Shown piece by piece: positions 53,734-63,822 of a DNA stretch of 64,000 nt. The translations under genes were made by a program, and so were the position numbers. The DNA is taken from the NCBI RefSeq assembly GCF_003490595.1, contig NZ_QQGY01000008.1:41425-105424 (forward strand), read 5' to 3'. The first letter of the stretch is position 1, and the number at the start of each line of letters is the position of its first letter. The notes beneath the pieces are model-generated. The model searched no databases. It saw only the letters and a program-made list of their open reading frames with translations, and had not been told where the DNA came from. The DNA is from Haemophilus haemolyticus_L. GTDB lineage: Bacteria > Pseudomonadota > Gammaproteobacteria > Enterobacterales > Pasteurellaceae.

Positions 53734-54948
53734 TTATTCAATTAACGCCCAACCATCATCGACCCAGTTACAAATGGAATCCAACAATAAATCCATTGAA
53801 GTTTCCGGATCTTCGGTTTCATTCACTAAATTAGATAGAAATGCCCAATCCAAACTTTCACCATCAGATAAACGTTTCAATACTTCGGTTTCAATTACAT
53901 TAAGTTCATCTAACCATTCACCGTTCGCATAAATCCGCAGCGGATTTTCGGTATAAAGCAATTTACAATTGTTGTCTTGAGAAAGGAATGCCCCATCCTC
54001 TTCTAAAATTGACCGCACTTCATCAGGATCACATATTTCATCAGAGACTAATAACTCGTAACGACGAGAACTCACCGCACTTGCTACGGCTTGCTTAAAC
54101 AACGCATCAAAAGCTTCTGAATGAGCCAATTTATCTAATAAAAGCTGTTTCATCGCTTGAATATTTTCATCCGCAAGTTTACCTGTACGTTGTTCAGACT
54201 GGATTAAACGTAGCGGTAAATCAAACTCGCTTAAATTCAAATCAGGATCTTGATGACAAAAACCTTTGCTTATCCCATCAATCAAATTGCCTAAATTTGG
54301 ATAACGCAAGCCAAACGAAAAGGTTAAACAATCATCTTCAGCCACACCATAATGCGCCATACGGGCTGGAATATAGAGAATATCCCCCGGATTCATCACT
54401 TCATCAATCACCAATTCGCCCATATCATCAAAAATTCGGATTGGCTGATTGGGTTTAAATTCGGTACTTGGATCACACCATTTACCTAATTGCCAACGGC
54501 GATGACCATATCCTTGCACCAAGAATACATCATACTCATCATAATGCTTACCAACTGAGCCTCCTTTCGGCGCGTAAGACACCATAATATCGTCACGTTG
54601 CCATTGAGGAATAAAGCCAAATTTGTTCCAAAGTTGTCCTAATTCAGGCGACCATTGCTCCAAATTTTGAACCAACACCGACCATTTTTCTGGCAATTTT
54701 TGGAAATCCTTTTCGCTTAAAGGACTAAAAAAAACTTTCCAATCATCATCAGAAAATGTCTTCACTAAACGAGCGGTGACATCTTCATTTTGTGCAAGCT
54801 CAATAATATCTTGTGGCTCAAACTGCCCAACAATTTCAGGCAAACCGTTCCGAATCATAAGTGGCTTTTTCTGCCAATAATCACGTAGAAAAATTTCTGG
54901 CGTGATATGTTCAGGTAAACAAAAATCAACAGATGAAAGTGCGGTCAT
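53734..54948 (-). CDS. roxA: RoxA (YcfD), ribosomal protein L16 arginine hydroxylase
   Basis: 404 residues, JmjC-type cupin oxygenase. The iron-binding HxD is in SVGKHYDEYDVFLVQGYG, the distal histidine in IPARMAHYGVAE, and a C-terminal winged-helix-like domain follows. 2-oxoglutarate-dependent hydroxylation of an L16 arginine is known for the E. coli enzyme. Its first codons (MTALS) are encoded by an uptake signal. Preceded by rnfH with a 2-bp gap. Confidence 0.92.
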   Translation of the reverse strand: MTALSSVDFCLPEHITPEIFLRDYWQKKPLMIRNGLPEIVGQFEPQDIIELAQNEDVTARLVKTFSDDDWKVFFSPLSEKDFQKLPEKWSVLVQNLEQWSPELGQLWNKFGFIPQWQRDDIMVSYAPKGGSVGKHYDEYDVFLVQGYGHRRWQLGKWCDPSTEFKPNQPIRIFDDMGELVIDEVMNPGDILYIPARMAHYGVAEDDCLTFSFGLRYPNLGNLIDGISKGFCHQDPDLNLSEFDLPLRLIQSEQRTGKLADENIQAMKQLLLDKLAHSEAFDALFKQAVASAVSSRRYELLVSDEICDPDEVRSILEEDGAFLSQDNNCKLLYTENPLRIYANGEWLDELNVIETEVLKRLSDGESLDWAFLSNLVNETEDPETSMDLLLDSICNWVDDGWALIE

Positions 54949-54950
54949 TT

Positions 54951-55259
54951 TTAAGCTCCTTTTTCTTTGTCTTTGGCTGCAGCTTGCTCTGCTGCACGTT
55001 TACGGCGAATTTCTTTCGGATCAGCAAGTAATGGACGATAAATTTCAATACGATCGCCCTCTTTTAATACATCAGTCAATTTTATTGGACGACTGAAAAT
55101 CCCAATTTTATTTTTGCTCAAATCAATCTCTGGAAATTGGCTTAAAATCCCTGATTGCGTAATCGCAGTTTGCACGGTAATTCCTTCATCAACTTGAAAA
55201 GATTTCAAATAATAACGTTCTGGCAAAGCATAAGCGATTTCAATGTTAATCTGATTCAT
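54951..55259 (-). CDS. rnfH: RnfH-family ubiquitin-like protein
   Basis: 102 residues, UPF0125: MNQINIEIAYALPERYYLKSF, the beta-grasp region DLSKNKIGIFSRPIKLTDVLKEGDRIEIYRPL, then a charged Ala/Lys tail. Function uncertain; in E. coli it accompanies ratA in a toxin-antitoxin-like locus, but no ratA is present here. Confidence 0.9.
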   Translation of the reverse strand: MNQINIEIAYALPERYYLKSFQVDEGITVQTAITQSGILSQFPEIDLSKNKIGIFSRPIKLTDVLKEGDRIEIYRPLLADPKEIRRKRAAEQAAAKDKEKGA

Positions 55260-55450
55260 TTTTACTTCTTTGTTAAAAAATTTTAACCATTATAACGGAA
55301 AAGTGCGGTGACTTTTAATGATAAATCACGAGCAATAACGTCACTCAATTATAGCCGCTTGTTTTAGCGTTATAGATTGAGAATTTAAGGCTTTTTCGCT
55401 ACAATACGCCACTATTTTTTATATCCTCTTTTTACATCATCAAATAAAAA

Positions 55451-56035
55451 ATGTCAGAAATAAAACTCATTGTTGGTTTAGGCAATCCTGGCGATAAATA
55501 TACCGATACACGCCACAATGCGGGCGAATGGCTTATTGAACGCTTGGCACGTCGTTTTAACGTTTTACTAAATCCAGAAAGTAAATTCTTCGGAAAAACT
55601 GCCCGCACTTTAGTGAATGGAAAAGAAGTTCGCCTTTTAGTACCGACAACTTTTATGAATTTAAGCGGTAAAGCGGTTGGGGCATTGGCAAGTTTTTACC
55701 GTATTAAACCTGAAGAAATTTTAGTGATTCATGATGAATTAGATTTACCACCAGGCACAGCAAAACTCAAACAAGGCGGCGGGCACGGCGGACATAACGG
55801 TTTAAAAGATATTGTGGCTCAATTAGGCAATAACAATAATTTCTACCGTTTACGCATTGGCATTGGGCATCCTGGCCATCGTGATTTAGTGGCGGGTTAT
55901 GTCTTAAATAAACCATCACCGGCAGATCGTAATGCACTTGAAAAAGTGCTAGATGAAGCAACTGATTGTGTAGAAATGATTTTCAAAGATGGAATGGTCA
56001 AAGCGACCAACCGTTTAAACAGTTTCAAAATTTAA
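55451..56035 (+). CDS. pth: Peptidyl-tRNA hydrolase
   Basis: 194 residues. Conserved LIVGLGNPGDKYTDTRHNAG with the catalytic His (in RHNAG), FMNLSG, HDELDLPPG and GGHGGHNGL. Releases tRNA from stalled peptidyl-tRNA; essential. Adjacent to ychF (47 bp), as in most Gammaproteobacteria. Confidence 0.97.
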   Translation: MSEIKLIVGLGNPGDKYTDTRHNAGEWLIERLARRFNVLLNPESKFFGKTARTLVNGKEVRLLVPTTFMNLSGKAVGALASFYRIKPEEILVIHDELDLPPGTAKLKQGGGHGGHNGLKDIVAQLGNNNNFYRLRIGIGHPGHRDLVAGYVLNKPSPADRNALEKVLDEATDCVEMIFKDGMVKATNRLNSFKI

Positions 56036-56082
56036 AAGTGCGGTTAGTTTTACAACCGTTTTACTCAAAATAAGGAAAAATT

Positions 56083-57174
56083 ATGGGATTCAAATGTGGT
56101 ATTGTGGGATTGCCAAATGTCGGCAAATCTACTCTTTTTAACGCGCTCACTAAAGCAGGTATTGAAGCCGCAAACTATCCATTCTGTACTATCGAACCAA
56201 ATACGGGTGTCGTACCAATGCCAGATCCGCGTTTAGATGCATTGGCAGAAATCGTTAAACCTGAACGTGTATTACCTACCACGATGGAATTCGTGGACAT
56301 CGCAGGCTTAGTTGCGGGAGCAAGTAAAGGTGAAGGCTTAGGTAACAAATTCCTCGCTAATATTCGTGAAACCGATGCGATCGGACACGTTGTTCGTTGC
56401 TTTGAAAATGACGATATAGTGCACGTTGCGGGAAAAATTGACCCACAAGATGACATTGATACCATCAATACCGAATTAGCCTTAGCAGACTTAGACAGCT
56501 GTGAACGCGCGATCCAACGTTTACAAAAACGAGCCAAAGGCGGCGACAAAGAGGCTAAATTTGAACTTTCCGTTATGGAAAAAATCCTCCCTGTACTTGA
56601 AAATGCTGGAATGATTCGTTCTGTTGGATTAGACAAAGAAGAATTGCAAGCAATCAAGAGTTACAACTTCTTAACGTTAAAACCAACAATGTATATCGCA
56701 AACGTAAATGAAGATGGCTTTGAAAATAATCCATATTTAGATCGCGTTCGTGAAATTGCCGCAAAAGAAGGTGCAGTGGTTGTTCCAGTATGTGCGGCGA
56801 TTGAATCTGAAATTGCGGAACTTGATGATGAAGAGAAAGTCGAGTTTTTACAAGATTTAGGCATTGAAGAACCTGGATTGAACCGCGTAATTCGTGCTGG
56901 TTACGCACTTTTAAATCTTCAAACTTACTTTACCGCGGGCATAAAAGAAGTTCGAGCTTGGACAGTTTCAGTCGGAGCAACCGCACCAAAAGCAGCAGCA
57001 GTAATCCACACCGACTTTGAAAAAGGCTTTATCCGAGCAGAAGTTATTGCTTATGAAGACTTTATCCAATTCAACGGTGAAAATGGTGCAAAAGAAGCGG
57101 GTAAATGGCGTTTAGAAGGCAAAGATTATATCGTACAAGATGGCGATGTAATGCACTTCCGATTCAACGTATAA
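56083..57174 (+). CDS. ychF: YchF (OLA1) ATPase
   Basis: 363 residues, full length: GLPNVGKSTLFNALT, FVDIAGLVAGASKGEGLGNKFL, a NVNE nucleotide motif instead of NKxD (explains ATP preference), and the C-terminal TGS-like domain. Ribosome-binding ATPase that influences stress translation. Confidence 0.97.
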   Translation: MGFKCGIVGLPNVGKSTLFNALTKAGIEAANYPFCTIEPNTGVVPMPDPRLDALAEIVKPERVLPTTMEFVDIAGLVAGASKGEGLGNKFLANIRETDAIGHVVRCFENDDIVHVAGKIDPQDDIDTINTELALADLDSCERAIQRLQKRAKGGDKEAKFELSVMEKILPVLENAGMIRSVGLDKEELQAIKSYNFLTLKPTMYIANVNEDGFENNPYLDRVREIAAKEGAVVVPVCAAIESEIAELDDEEKVEFLQDLGIEEPGLNRVIRAGYALLNLQTYFTAGIKEVRAWTVSVGATAPKAAAVIHTDFEKGFIRAEVIAYEDFIQFNGENGAKEAGKWRLEGKDYIVQDGDVMHFRFNV

Positions 57175-57186
57175 AAACATACAAAA

Positions 57187-57217
57187 AAATAACCGCACTT
57201 TTTAAGTGCGGTTATTT
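57187..57217. terminator. Bidirectional uptake-signal terminator between ychF and rnd
   Basis: Perfect 14-bp stem AAATAACCGCACTT / AAGTGCGGTTATTT with a 3-base loop between convergent genes. Confidence 0.92.
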
Positions 57218-57218
57218 G

Positions 57219-58367
57219 TTATGTTAACTTGATAACATCAACTAACTTTTCACCAATAGATTTGCGCCATCCAATCAGCAACTCTGGTAATTTGTCTTGA
57301 GAACAATCATATTTCCAAACCCATTTAATCAATTCTTCCAAAGTGCGTTTGCTCGCAATAATTTCAGAGGTTAAACCTGCTGGCGTTAAACTATTCACTT
57401 TTTCTTGTAATAATCGAATTGTTTTTTTATAACGAGGATCTTCAGAAATACGTTCAATAGGTTTTGGATAGTCATTAGAAGAAACACGTCTTGCTTGAGC
57501 AAGTAATTGCAAAATCTTCTTACCACGTACACGCACTTCATTTTCAGTTAATCCCATTTCTAACATTTCAGATGTATTACGTGGATTATTCTTTGCCACT
57601 TTCCAAAGATTATCTGATTTCACAATATAAGAAGGTGCTAAATCACGCTCTATTGCGACGTTTTGTCGCCACTGCGCCAAAATTCTTAAACGAGACAATT
57701 CTAATGGATTTAATTTCCAAGCATTTGGAATATCTAAATAAGCTTTTTCTGAATCTCGTTCTTCTAATTTATGCGTTTTAGAAAGAGCAAGTTCGCAATC
57801 ATTTCTTACTGCTTGTTCCCAAGGTGTTTTCGCTAACTCTTTTTCAAGAATATGATAAAGCGGCAACAAATACCAAACATCACCTGCAGCATACTGAAGT
57901 TGAATATCAGAAAGGGGGCGTTTTATCCAATTCGTCCGTGTTGCACCTTTATCGATTTCTACATTTAAGTATTGTTGTGCTAATTTTGCCAAGCCTGCTG
58001 ATGTGCCAAGCCCAAGAAATCGCGCCATAATTTGTGTATCAATCATTGGACGTGGAAGCTGATCAAATTCTTGTAAGAAAACCAATAAATCCTCACTACA
58101 AGAATGTAAGACTTTTAATACTTTAGGATTGGATAACAATGCAACAAAAGGCGAAAAATCCGTAATCGCTAAAGGATCAATTAAAGAGACGCGCTCGCCA
58201 TCATAAAGCTGGATTAATCCCAACTTAGGAAAATAAGTGGAAACACGCATAAATTCTGTATCTAAGACAACTGCACTTTTCATCTGAGCCAAATTGCAAA
58301 TTTCCAACAGCGCAGTATTATCCGTAATAACCGTAAAGTGCGGTGGATTTTGACATTCTTTTATCAT
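57219..58367 (-). CDS. rnd: Ribonuclease D
   Basis: 382 residues. DEDDy exonuclease domain (VVLDTEFMRVSTYFPKLGLIQLYD, LHSCSEDL, IQLYAAGDVWYLLPL) followed by two HRDC domains. It trims 3' ends of tRNA precursors. It lies downstream of fadD, which has its own terminator (58393-58418). Confidence 0.95.
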   Translation of the reverse strand: MIKECQNPPHFTVITDNTALLEICNLAQMKSAVVLDTEFMRVSTYFPKLGLIQLYDGERVSLIDPLAITDFSPFVALLSNPKVLKVLHSCSEDLLVFLQEFDQLPRPMIDTQIMARFLGLGTSAGLAKLAQQYLNVEIDKGATRTNWIKRPLSDIQLQYAAGDVWYLLPLYHILEKELAKTPWEQAVRNDCELALSKTHKLEERDSEKAYLDIPNAWKLNPLELSRLRILAQWRQNVAIERDLAPSYIVKSDNLWKVAKNNPRNTSEMLEMGLTENEVRVRGKKILQLLAQARRVSSNDYPKPIERISEDPRYKKTIRLLQEKVNSLTPAGLTSEIIASKRTLEELIKWVWKYDCSQDKLPELLIGWRKSIGEKLVDVIKLT

Positions 58368-58392
58368 AGTGATTTTTTATTTAAAAAGAACA

Positions 58393-58418
58393 AAAATGGG
58401 ATATTGCTATCCCATTTT
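58393..58418 (-). terminator. Terminator downstream of fadD
   Basis: Perfect 11-bp stem AAAATGGGATA / TATCCCATTTT, loop TTGC, with T-rich sequence after it on the minus strand. Confidence 0.85.
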
Positions 58419-58422
58419 GACA

Positions 58423-60111
58423 TTAATGTTTTGAACGTTTTGCGATCTCTTCATCGCGTAAAACCCGACGTAAAATCTTACCTACATTGGTTTTTGGCAG
58501 TTCGTCTCGGAACTCAATTTCTTTTGGTACTTTATAGCCTGTGAGATATTGGCGACAATGGTTGCGAAGTTCATCGCGAGTTAAACTATCGTCTTTTTTC
58601 ACCACAAATACTTTAATCGTTTCACCAGAAACTTCATGAGGAACACCAATTGCCACAGCCTCTTCCACTTTGTAATTCAGCATAACAACATCTTCAATTT
58701 CATTTGGATAGACATTAAAGCCAGAAACCAAAATCATATCTTTTTTACGATCCACAATGCTTAAGCTATATGATTCATCCATAATGACAATATCGCCAGT
58801 TGCCATCCAACCATCTTTTAAAACTTCGCTAGTTGCTTCTGGTCGTTGCCAATAACCTCGCATGACTTGGTCGCCTTTCACCCATAATTCACCAGGTTCG
58901 CCAATTTTTGCATCTGAACCATCATCTTTAATGATTTTTATATCAGTATTTGGCACCGGCACACCAATAGTTCCATTATGTTTCACAACATTAATTGGAC
59001 AAGCTGCGATCAATGGCGAACATTCCGTCATTCCATAACCTTCAATGATGTTACAGCCCGTCAATTCGTGCCAACGTGTTGCTACAGACTGTTGAATAGC
59101 CATACCGCCTCCTACAGAAAGTTTTAAAGCTGAAAAATCAACTTCTTTGAAATTTTCATTATTTAACAAGGCATTAAATAAGGTATTTACACCAGTAATC
59201 GCCTCAAAACGGTATTTTTTTAACTCTTTCACAAATCCCTCAATATCTCTCGGATTGGTGATTAAGATCGCCGTTACACCTAACTCTAAAAATAATAAGC
59301 AGTTTACGGTTAAGGCAAATACGTGGTAAAGAGGCAAGGCTAAAATGGCAGAACGAGTGCGAGAATGATCACCAATAAATGGTTCTGCAATCCATTTTGC
59401 TTGGAAGACATTGGTTATAATATTTCCGTGCGTCAGCATTGCACCTTTCGCTACACCTGTTGTGCCACCGGTATATTGTAAAAAGGCTAAATCCTCGCGT
59501 TCCATTTCAGGGCGAACATATTGTCGATATTTACCAATACTCAATACTTCTCGAAAAGTCACTGCGTGCGGTAATTTATATTTCGGCACGAGTTTTTTCA
59601 CATATTTCACGACAAAATTGACTAAAGTACGTTTACCAAATGAAAGTTGATCGCCCATTCGGGTAAGAATAACGTGTTTGACATTGGTATTAAAAACGAC
59701 TTTTTCCAAGGTAGAAGCAAAATTTGATACCACGACAATCGCTACCGCACCACTATCTTGCAACTGGTGCTCTAATTCTCTCGGTGTATAAAGAGGATTC
59801 ACATTTACTGCAATTAAGCCCGCACGCAAAATACCAAAAAGTGCGATAGGATATTGCAATAAATTTGGCATCATTAATGCCACACGATCACCACGTTGAA
59901 GTTTAAATTCATTTTGCAAATACGCGGCAAATGCACGACTGCGCTCTTCTAATTTACGAAAAGTAAGTACTTGCCCCATATTAATGTAAGCGGGGCGATC
60001 TGGATGTTCGCGCACAGCTTTGTCGAACATATCCAAAATAGATTCATATTTTGAGGTATCCAGAAATTTTTCAGAACCTTCTGGATAATTTTGAAACCAA
60101 ATTTTTTCCAT
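58423..60111 (-). CDS. fadD: FadD-type long-chain fatty acyl-CoA ligase
   Basis: 562 residues, ANL family: AMP-binding loop LQYTGGTTGVAKGAMLTH, GYGMTECSPL, WMATGDIVIMDE, and the C-terminal lysine in PKTNVGKILRR. It activates exogenous fatty acids to acyl-CoA. Whether the organism can beta-oxidise them is unclear, so it may mainly feed phospholipid synthesis (inference). Gene order yoaA-tsaB-yeaY-fadD-rnd equals E. coli. Confidence 0.95.
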   Translation of the reverse strand: MEKIWFQNYPEGSEKFLDTSKYESILDMFDKAVREHPDRPAYINMGQVLTFRKLEERSRAFAAYLQNEFKLQRGDRVALMMPNLLQYPIALFGILRAGLIAVNVNPLYTPRELEHQLQDSGAVAIVVVSNFASTLEKVVFNTNVKHVILTRMGDQLSFGKRTLVNFVVKYVKKLVPKYKLPHAVTFREVLSIGKYRQYVRPEMEREDLAFLQYTGGTTGVAKGAMLTHGNIITNVFQAKWIAEPFIGDHSRTRSAILALPLYHVFALTVNCLLFLELGVTAILITNPRDIEGFVKELKKYRFEAITGVNTLFNALLNNENFKEVDFSALKLSVGGGMAIQQSVATRWHELTGCNIIEGYGMTECSPLIAACPINVVKHNGTIGVPVPNTDIKIIKDDGSDAKIGEPGELWVKGDQVMRGYWQRPEATSEVLKDGWMATGDIVIMDESYSLSIVDRKKDMILVSGFNVYPNEIEDVVMLNYKVEEAVAIGVPHEVSGETIKVFVVKKDDSLTRDELRNHCRQYLTGYKVPKEIEFRDELPKTNVGKILRRVLRDEEIAKRSKH

Positions 60112-60153
60112 TTTTTATCCTAATTTGTTGGAAAATCTTTAAGATTTTATCAT

Positions 60154-60705
60154 TTAATTCAAATAATAGCGAATTTCAGGCTGAACATACCAAGGGCGAT
60201 ATCTCCATCTAAAAAATCCCCAATCATCGTCTTCATCCCAATCATCTGTCGGATAATCATAGGTGGTACTGAGCGTCCAAATACGGTATTTATCAGGTTG
60301 AATAACAGGATAAGTATAATCAGCTTGTTCGATCTTGCCTTTCTCTGTTCCAGCTAATAGCCCGCCCACAGTAATATAACGTTCTTTTAAATTTTCAGGG
60401 TCCACAAAGCCGTTGAAATACACAATAAAACGGCCATCTGATTGAAATTCAACGAATGGTTTACCTGAAATTGATGATACCGGTAAACTTAACACTTCAA
60501 TTTTTGTTTTACTTGGTAAAACAGTCGCCTGAACAATTTTCCCGCCAAGTCGAACCGTTTTACAATGACAGGTTAAATCCTGAGGGGAAATCTCGCGATA
60601 GGAATTAATAGAGAATCGCTCTTCTTCTAACCCTTTCGGTGGTGCCATACAGCCTGTCAATCCCAAGCAAAGTGCGGTAAAAAATAAGGTGATTTTGCCT
60701 TTCAT
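60154..60705 (-). CDS. Slp/YeaY-family outer membrane lipoprotein
   Basis: 183 residues. Lipoprotein signal MKGKITLFFTALCLGLTGC with lipobox LTGC (C19). The Slp family domain follows (ISPQDLTCHCKTVRLGGKIVQATVL, GRFIVYFNGFVDPENLKERYITVGG), with an acidic Trp-rich tail (DDWDEDDDWGFFRWRYRPW). By position between fadD and tsaB it corresponds to E. coli yeaY. Exact role unknown; Slp is starvation-induced. Confidence 0.9.
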   Translation of the reverse strand: MKGKITLFFTALCLGLTGCMAPPKGLEEERFSINSYREISPQDLTCHCKTVRLGGKIVQATVLPSKTKIEVLSLPVSSISGKPFVEFQSDGRFIVYFNGFVDPENLKERYITVGGLLAGTEKGKIEQADYTYPVIQPDKYRIWTLSTTYDYPTDDWDEDDDWGFFRWRYRPWYVQPEIRYYLN

Positions 60706-60729
60706 TTTCTATCCTCCTGTTATTTAAAC

Positions 60730-61440
60730 TTATTCACGTCCTAGTAATTTTTTCCAAGTAACCTCGTTTCGCAAATAAATCGGTTCAATCTCTAAAGCTG
60801 AAATTATGCGTTTTTGCAAGTATTCTACTCGTGCGAGCTCCAGCATATATAATGCATTAGGTAATGCTATATCTGAGCTCGTTAGATTTTTTTCAGTAAA
60901 TTGAGAATATGCTGCCCAGCCGGTCCCGACTCTAAATGCATTATCATTTTGGAGCTGTTTAATTGCTTGTTCTGGGGAACAAACTTGTTCAGTAATGATT
61001 TCTCGCCATAGAAAAAACTCTCCAAAATCAGACCGCACTTTTTCTCTCACTAATTGAGAAAAATAAACTTCGTTCATTCTCGCATCAATCGCTGCAACGA
61101 CATTTTCTGCTTGATGTAATTCAAATGCCGCCTGTGCCATTGCGGTTAAATTTGAAATAGGAATGACAGGCAAATCCGCACCAAACGCTAAACCTTGTGC
61201 AATCCCAGCACCAACACGAACGCCAGTAAAACTACCCGGACCACGCCCAAAGGCAAGGGCATCAACTTCGTTTAAACGTAAACCAGAATTTGCCAAAATT
61301 TCATCAATCATGGGTAAAATTCGTTTGGTGTGAGTGCGTTGAGCAAGTTCATTAATATGTGTTTTCTCTCCACGATGAAATAAGGCGACTGAACAGGCTT
61401 CAGTAGAGGTGTCCAACGCCAATAAAGTTAAATTTTGCAT
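60730..61440 (-). CDS. tsaB: TsaB, tRNA t6A synthesis complex subunit
   Basis: 236 residues, ASKHA fold: LLALDTSTEACSVALF and FGRGPGSFTGVRVGAGIAQGLA. It supports TsaD in making threonylcarbamoyl-adenosine at position 37 of ANN-decoding tRNAs. It follows yoaA by 12 bp. Confidence 0.96.
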   Translation of the reverse strand: MQNLTLLALDTSTEACSVALFHRGEKTHINELAQRTHTKRILPMIDEILANSGLRLNEVDALAFGRGPGSFTGVRVGAGIAQGLAFGADLPVIPISNLTAMAQAAFELHQAENVVAAIDARMNEVYFSQLVREKVRSDFGEFFLWREIITEQVCSPEQAIKQLQNDNAFRVGTGWAAYSQFTEKNLTSSDIALPNALYMLELARVEYLQKRIISALEIEPIYLRNEVTWKKLLGRE

Positions 61441-61452
61441 TATTATTCTCGT

Positions 61453-63375
61453 TTATTTATTTTGTAAGAATTGTATCACTTTGTTGAGATCACGGGTACG
61501 ACTTGAGTTAGGTAAACTTTTCAAAAATGTTTCGCCATAATTGCGCATTACTAATCGATTATCACAAATAATCACAACACCACGATCTGTAACATCGCGA
61601 ATTAAACGTCCAACGCCTTGTTTCAAGGTAATCACGGCTTCAGGAATTTGAATGTCATTGAATGGATCTCCACCTTGTAAACGGCAATCCTCAATACGTG
61701 CTTTTAACAAAGGCTCATCTGGCGCAGTAAAAGGAAGTTTATCAATAATGACTAAAGAAAGTGCATCGCCGCGCACATCTACACCTTCCCAAAAGCTAGA
61801 GGTTGCCACCAAAACGCTATGCGTTTCTTTTATAAATTGCTCGAGTAATTTTCCTTTTGAGGTTTCGCCTTGTAATAGAATAGAAAGGTTACTTTTTTCA
61901 CGGAAGTATTCTGCTAAGCCGCGCATCATTGAATAAGAGGTACACAGAACAAAGCAACGCCCCTTATTTGCTTCGATCACAGGTAATAGCATTTCTCCTA
62001 AAGCGCTTAACGTATTCGCTTGATTGGTATTCGGCAAATATCGAGGCACACAAAGCAAAGACTGTTCAGAATAATTAAAGGGACTCGGTAAAATTTTTTG
62101 TGTCGCATTTTCAATACCTAAACGTTGGCAGAAATGATTAAAAGTTCCCCCCACTTCTAATGTCGCAGATGTGAATATCCAAGCGGCTTCTTTAGCTTCG
62201 AGCTGAGCACCAAATTTATCGGCTACTGTCAATGGCGTAATATGTAAACCAAACTGGCGACCATTTCCTTCATACCAATAACAATAACCTACAATATTTG
62301 TTTCAGATAAACGCTTGAGCTGAATCTTAATGGATTCAACACGCTCAAAAATACTATCCAAAGTTTGGGAACGACCAAGTGCTAATTTAATTACCTCAGC
62401 TAAAAAATCTATTTTCTCCTGTAATAATTCAAAGGATTTTTTCACCGCACTTTGCGTGTAAAGCTCACGCCAATTTCCTCGAACATTACTCCCATTACCC
62501 AGTAATAAACGAAAATCTTGTACAACCTTCAGTAAGGTATCAGATGTTGTGCCAAGCTGCTGCATATCCTTGAGTTCTGTGCGATAGACAATATTAATAT
62601 CCTTACACAAATCAAAAAGCTGTCGTGATGTCAAAGATTGGCCAAAATATTGACTCGCAATATCTGGTAACTGATGAGCTTCGTCAAAAATAATCACTTC
62701 AGCATTCGGAATGAGTTCTCCAAAACCACTTTCTTTTACAGCCATATCTGCAAAAAATAAGTGGTGATTAACTACAACCAAATCAGCATTTAATGCTTTT
62801 TTACGCGCACTTGCTACATAACATTCTGAATAATTAGGGCAATCGGTACCTAAACAACTTTCCGCCATACTCGTCAGTTGAGGAATAATAGGGCTATCTT
62901 CTGCAAGCTCAATACATTCTGTAAAATCGCCTGTTTTAGTACTATTATTCCATTTACGTACTTTGCTTAATTCAGCTAAAACAGACTTATCTCCAAGCAC
63001 ACCTTGAGCAATCACTTGATCTAAACGCTCTAAACAAAGATAGTTTGCTCGACCTTTTAGCAACGCAATTTTTCCCGTGAAATTAAGGGCTTTTTTAATA
63101 GCAGGAAGATCTCGATTAAAAAGCTGATCTTGAAGATTTTTAGATCCTGTAGAAATAATGGTTTTTTTACCAAAAACTAAAGCTGGAGCTAGATATGCGA
63201 AGGTCTTTCCTGTACCCGTTCCAGCTTCAATAACAAGGGAAGATTTATTTTGGATTGACTCGCCAACAGCATGAGCCATTTCAATCTGCTCAGTTCGAGG
63301 TCTAAACCCTTTGATACTTTGACTTAATTCGCCATTAACAGAGAAAATATTAGAAATGCGATCTTGATAATTCAT
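61453..63375 (-). CDS. yoaA: YoaA, DinG-type Fe-S DNA helicase
   Basis: 640 residues, superfamily 2 XPD/DinG-like. Walker A EAGTGTGKTFAYLAP, four clustered cysteines for a [4Fe-4S] cluster (from CLERLD to CLGTDCPNYSECY), DEAH box VIIFDEAHQLPD, and motif VI GVGRLIRD. Linked to repair of stalled replication forks with the HolC clamp-loader protein in E. coli. It likely receives its cluster from the isc system encoded at the other end of the window. Confidence 0.94.
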   Translation of the reverse strand: MNYQDRISNIFSVNGELSQSIKGFRPRTEQIEMAHAVGESIQNKSSLVIEAGTGTGKTFAYLAPALVFGKKTIISTGSKNLQDQLFNRDLPAIKKALNFTGKIALLKGRANYLCLERLDQVIAQGVLGDKSVLAELSKVRKWNNSTKTGDFTECIELAEDSPIIPQLTSMAESCLGTDCPNYSECYVASARKKALNADLVVVNHHLFFADMAVKESGFGELIPNAEVIIFDEAHQLPDIASQYFGQSLTSRQLFDLCKDINIVYRTELKDMQQLGTTSDTLLKVVQDFRLLLGNGSNVRGNWRELYTQSAVKKSFELLQEKIDFLAEVIKLALGRSQTLDSIFERVESIKIQLKRLSETNIVGYCYWYEGNGRQFGLHITPLTVADKFGAQLEAKEAAWIFTSATLEVGGTFNHFCQRLGIENATQKILPSPFNYSEQSLLCVPRYLPNTNQANTLSALGEMLLPVIEANKGRCFVLCTSYSMMRGLAEYFREKSNLSILLQGETSKGKLLEQFIKETHSVLVATSSFWEGVDVRGDALSLVIIDKLPFTAPDEPLLKARIEDCRLQGGDPFNDIQIPEAVITLKQGVGRLIRDVTDRGVVIICDNRLVMRNYGETFLKSLPNSSRTRDLNKVIQFLQNK

Positions 63376-63504
63376 TAAATTAGAAAAATATAAATTTTTA
63401 TTAGTTTAACAAACTTATAAAAAATCGTATATGAAGATAGTAGTTATATTAAAACTAAAATTAGACTCTTATTTGATTAAATAATGAGTAAATCCCAAAA
63501 ACAA

Positions 63505-63533
63505 AAACCCCATATCTTTCGACACGGGGTTCT
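63505..63533 (-). terminator. Terminator of the rRNA operon
   Basis: Stem AACCCC / GGGGTT with partly paired middle, followed on the minus strand by a T-rich run, 24 bp after 5S. Confidence 0.85.
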
Positions 63534-63556
63534 TCTCTTTCAATTTATATTTAGTA

Positions 63557-63674
63557 ACCTGGCGGTGCCCTACTCTCACATGGGGATGCCCCACACTACC
63601 ATCGGCATTACAGCGTTTCACTTCTGAGTTCGGTATGGTGTCAGGTGGTTCCACCGCACTATCGCCGCCAGGAT
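63557..63674 (-). rRNA. rrf: 5S ribosomal RNA
   Basis: About 116-118 nt on the minus strand. Terminal stem CCTGGCGG / CCGCCAGG, conserved GAACTCAGAAGTGAAAC and ATGCCGATGGTAGTGTGGGG blocks. End positions are accurate to a few bases only. Confidence 0.95.
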
Positions 63675-63822
63675 AATTCTTTGATAACGTTTATTTTAAA
63701 TTCTATCTATGTTCTTCATTGGCCACAAGCTGAACTCGATTTTCGTTCTATTGAGTCTTCTTATTTGATTTGTTTGTCTAGTCTTCTCTTACACTCTTTT
63801 CCAAAAACACTTGAGCGTTGTA

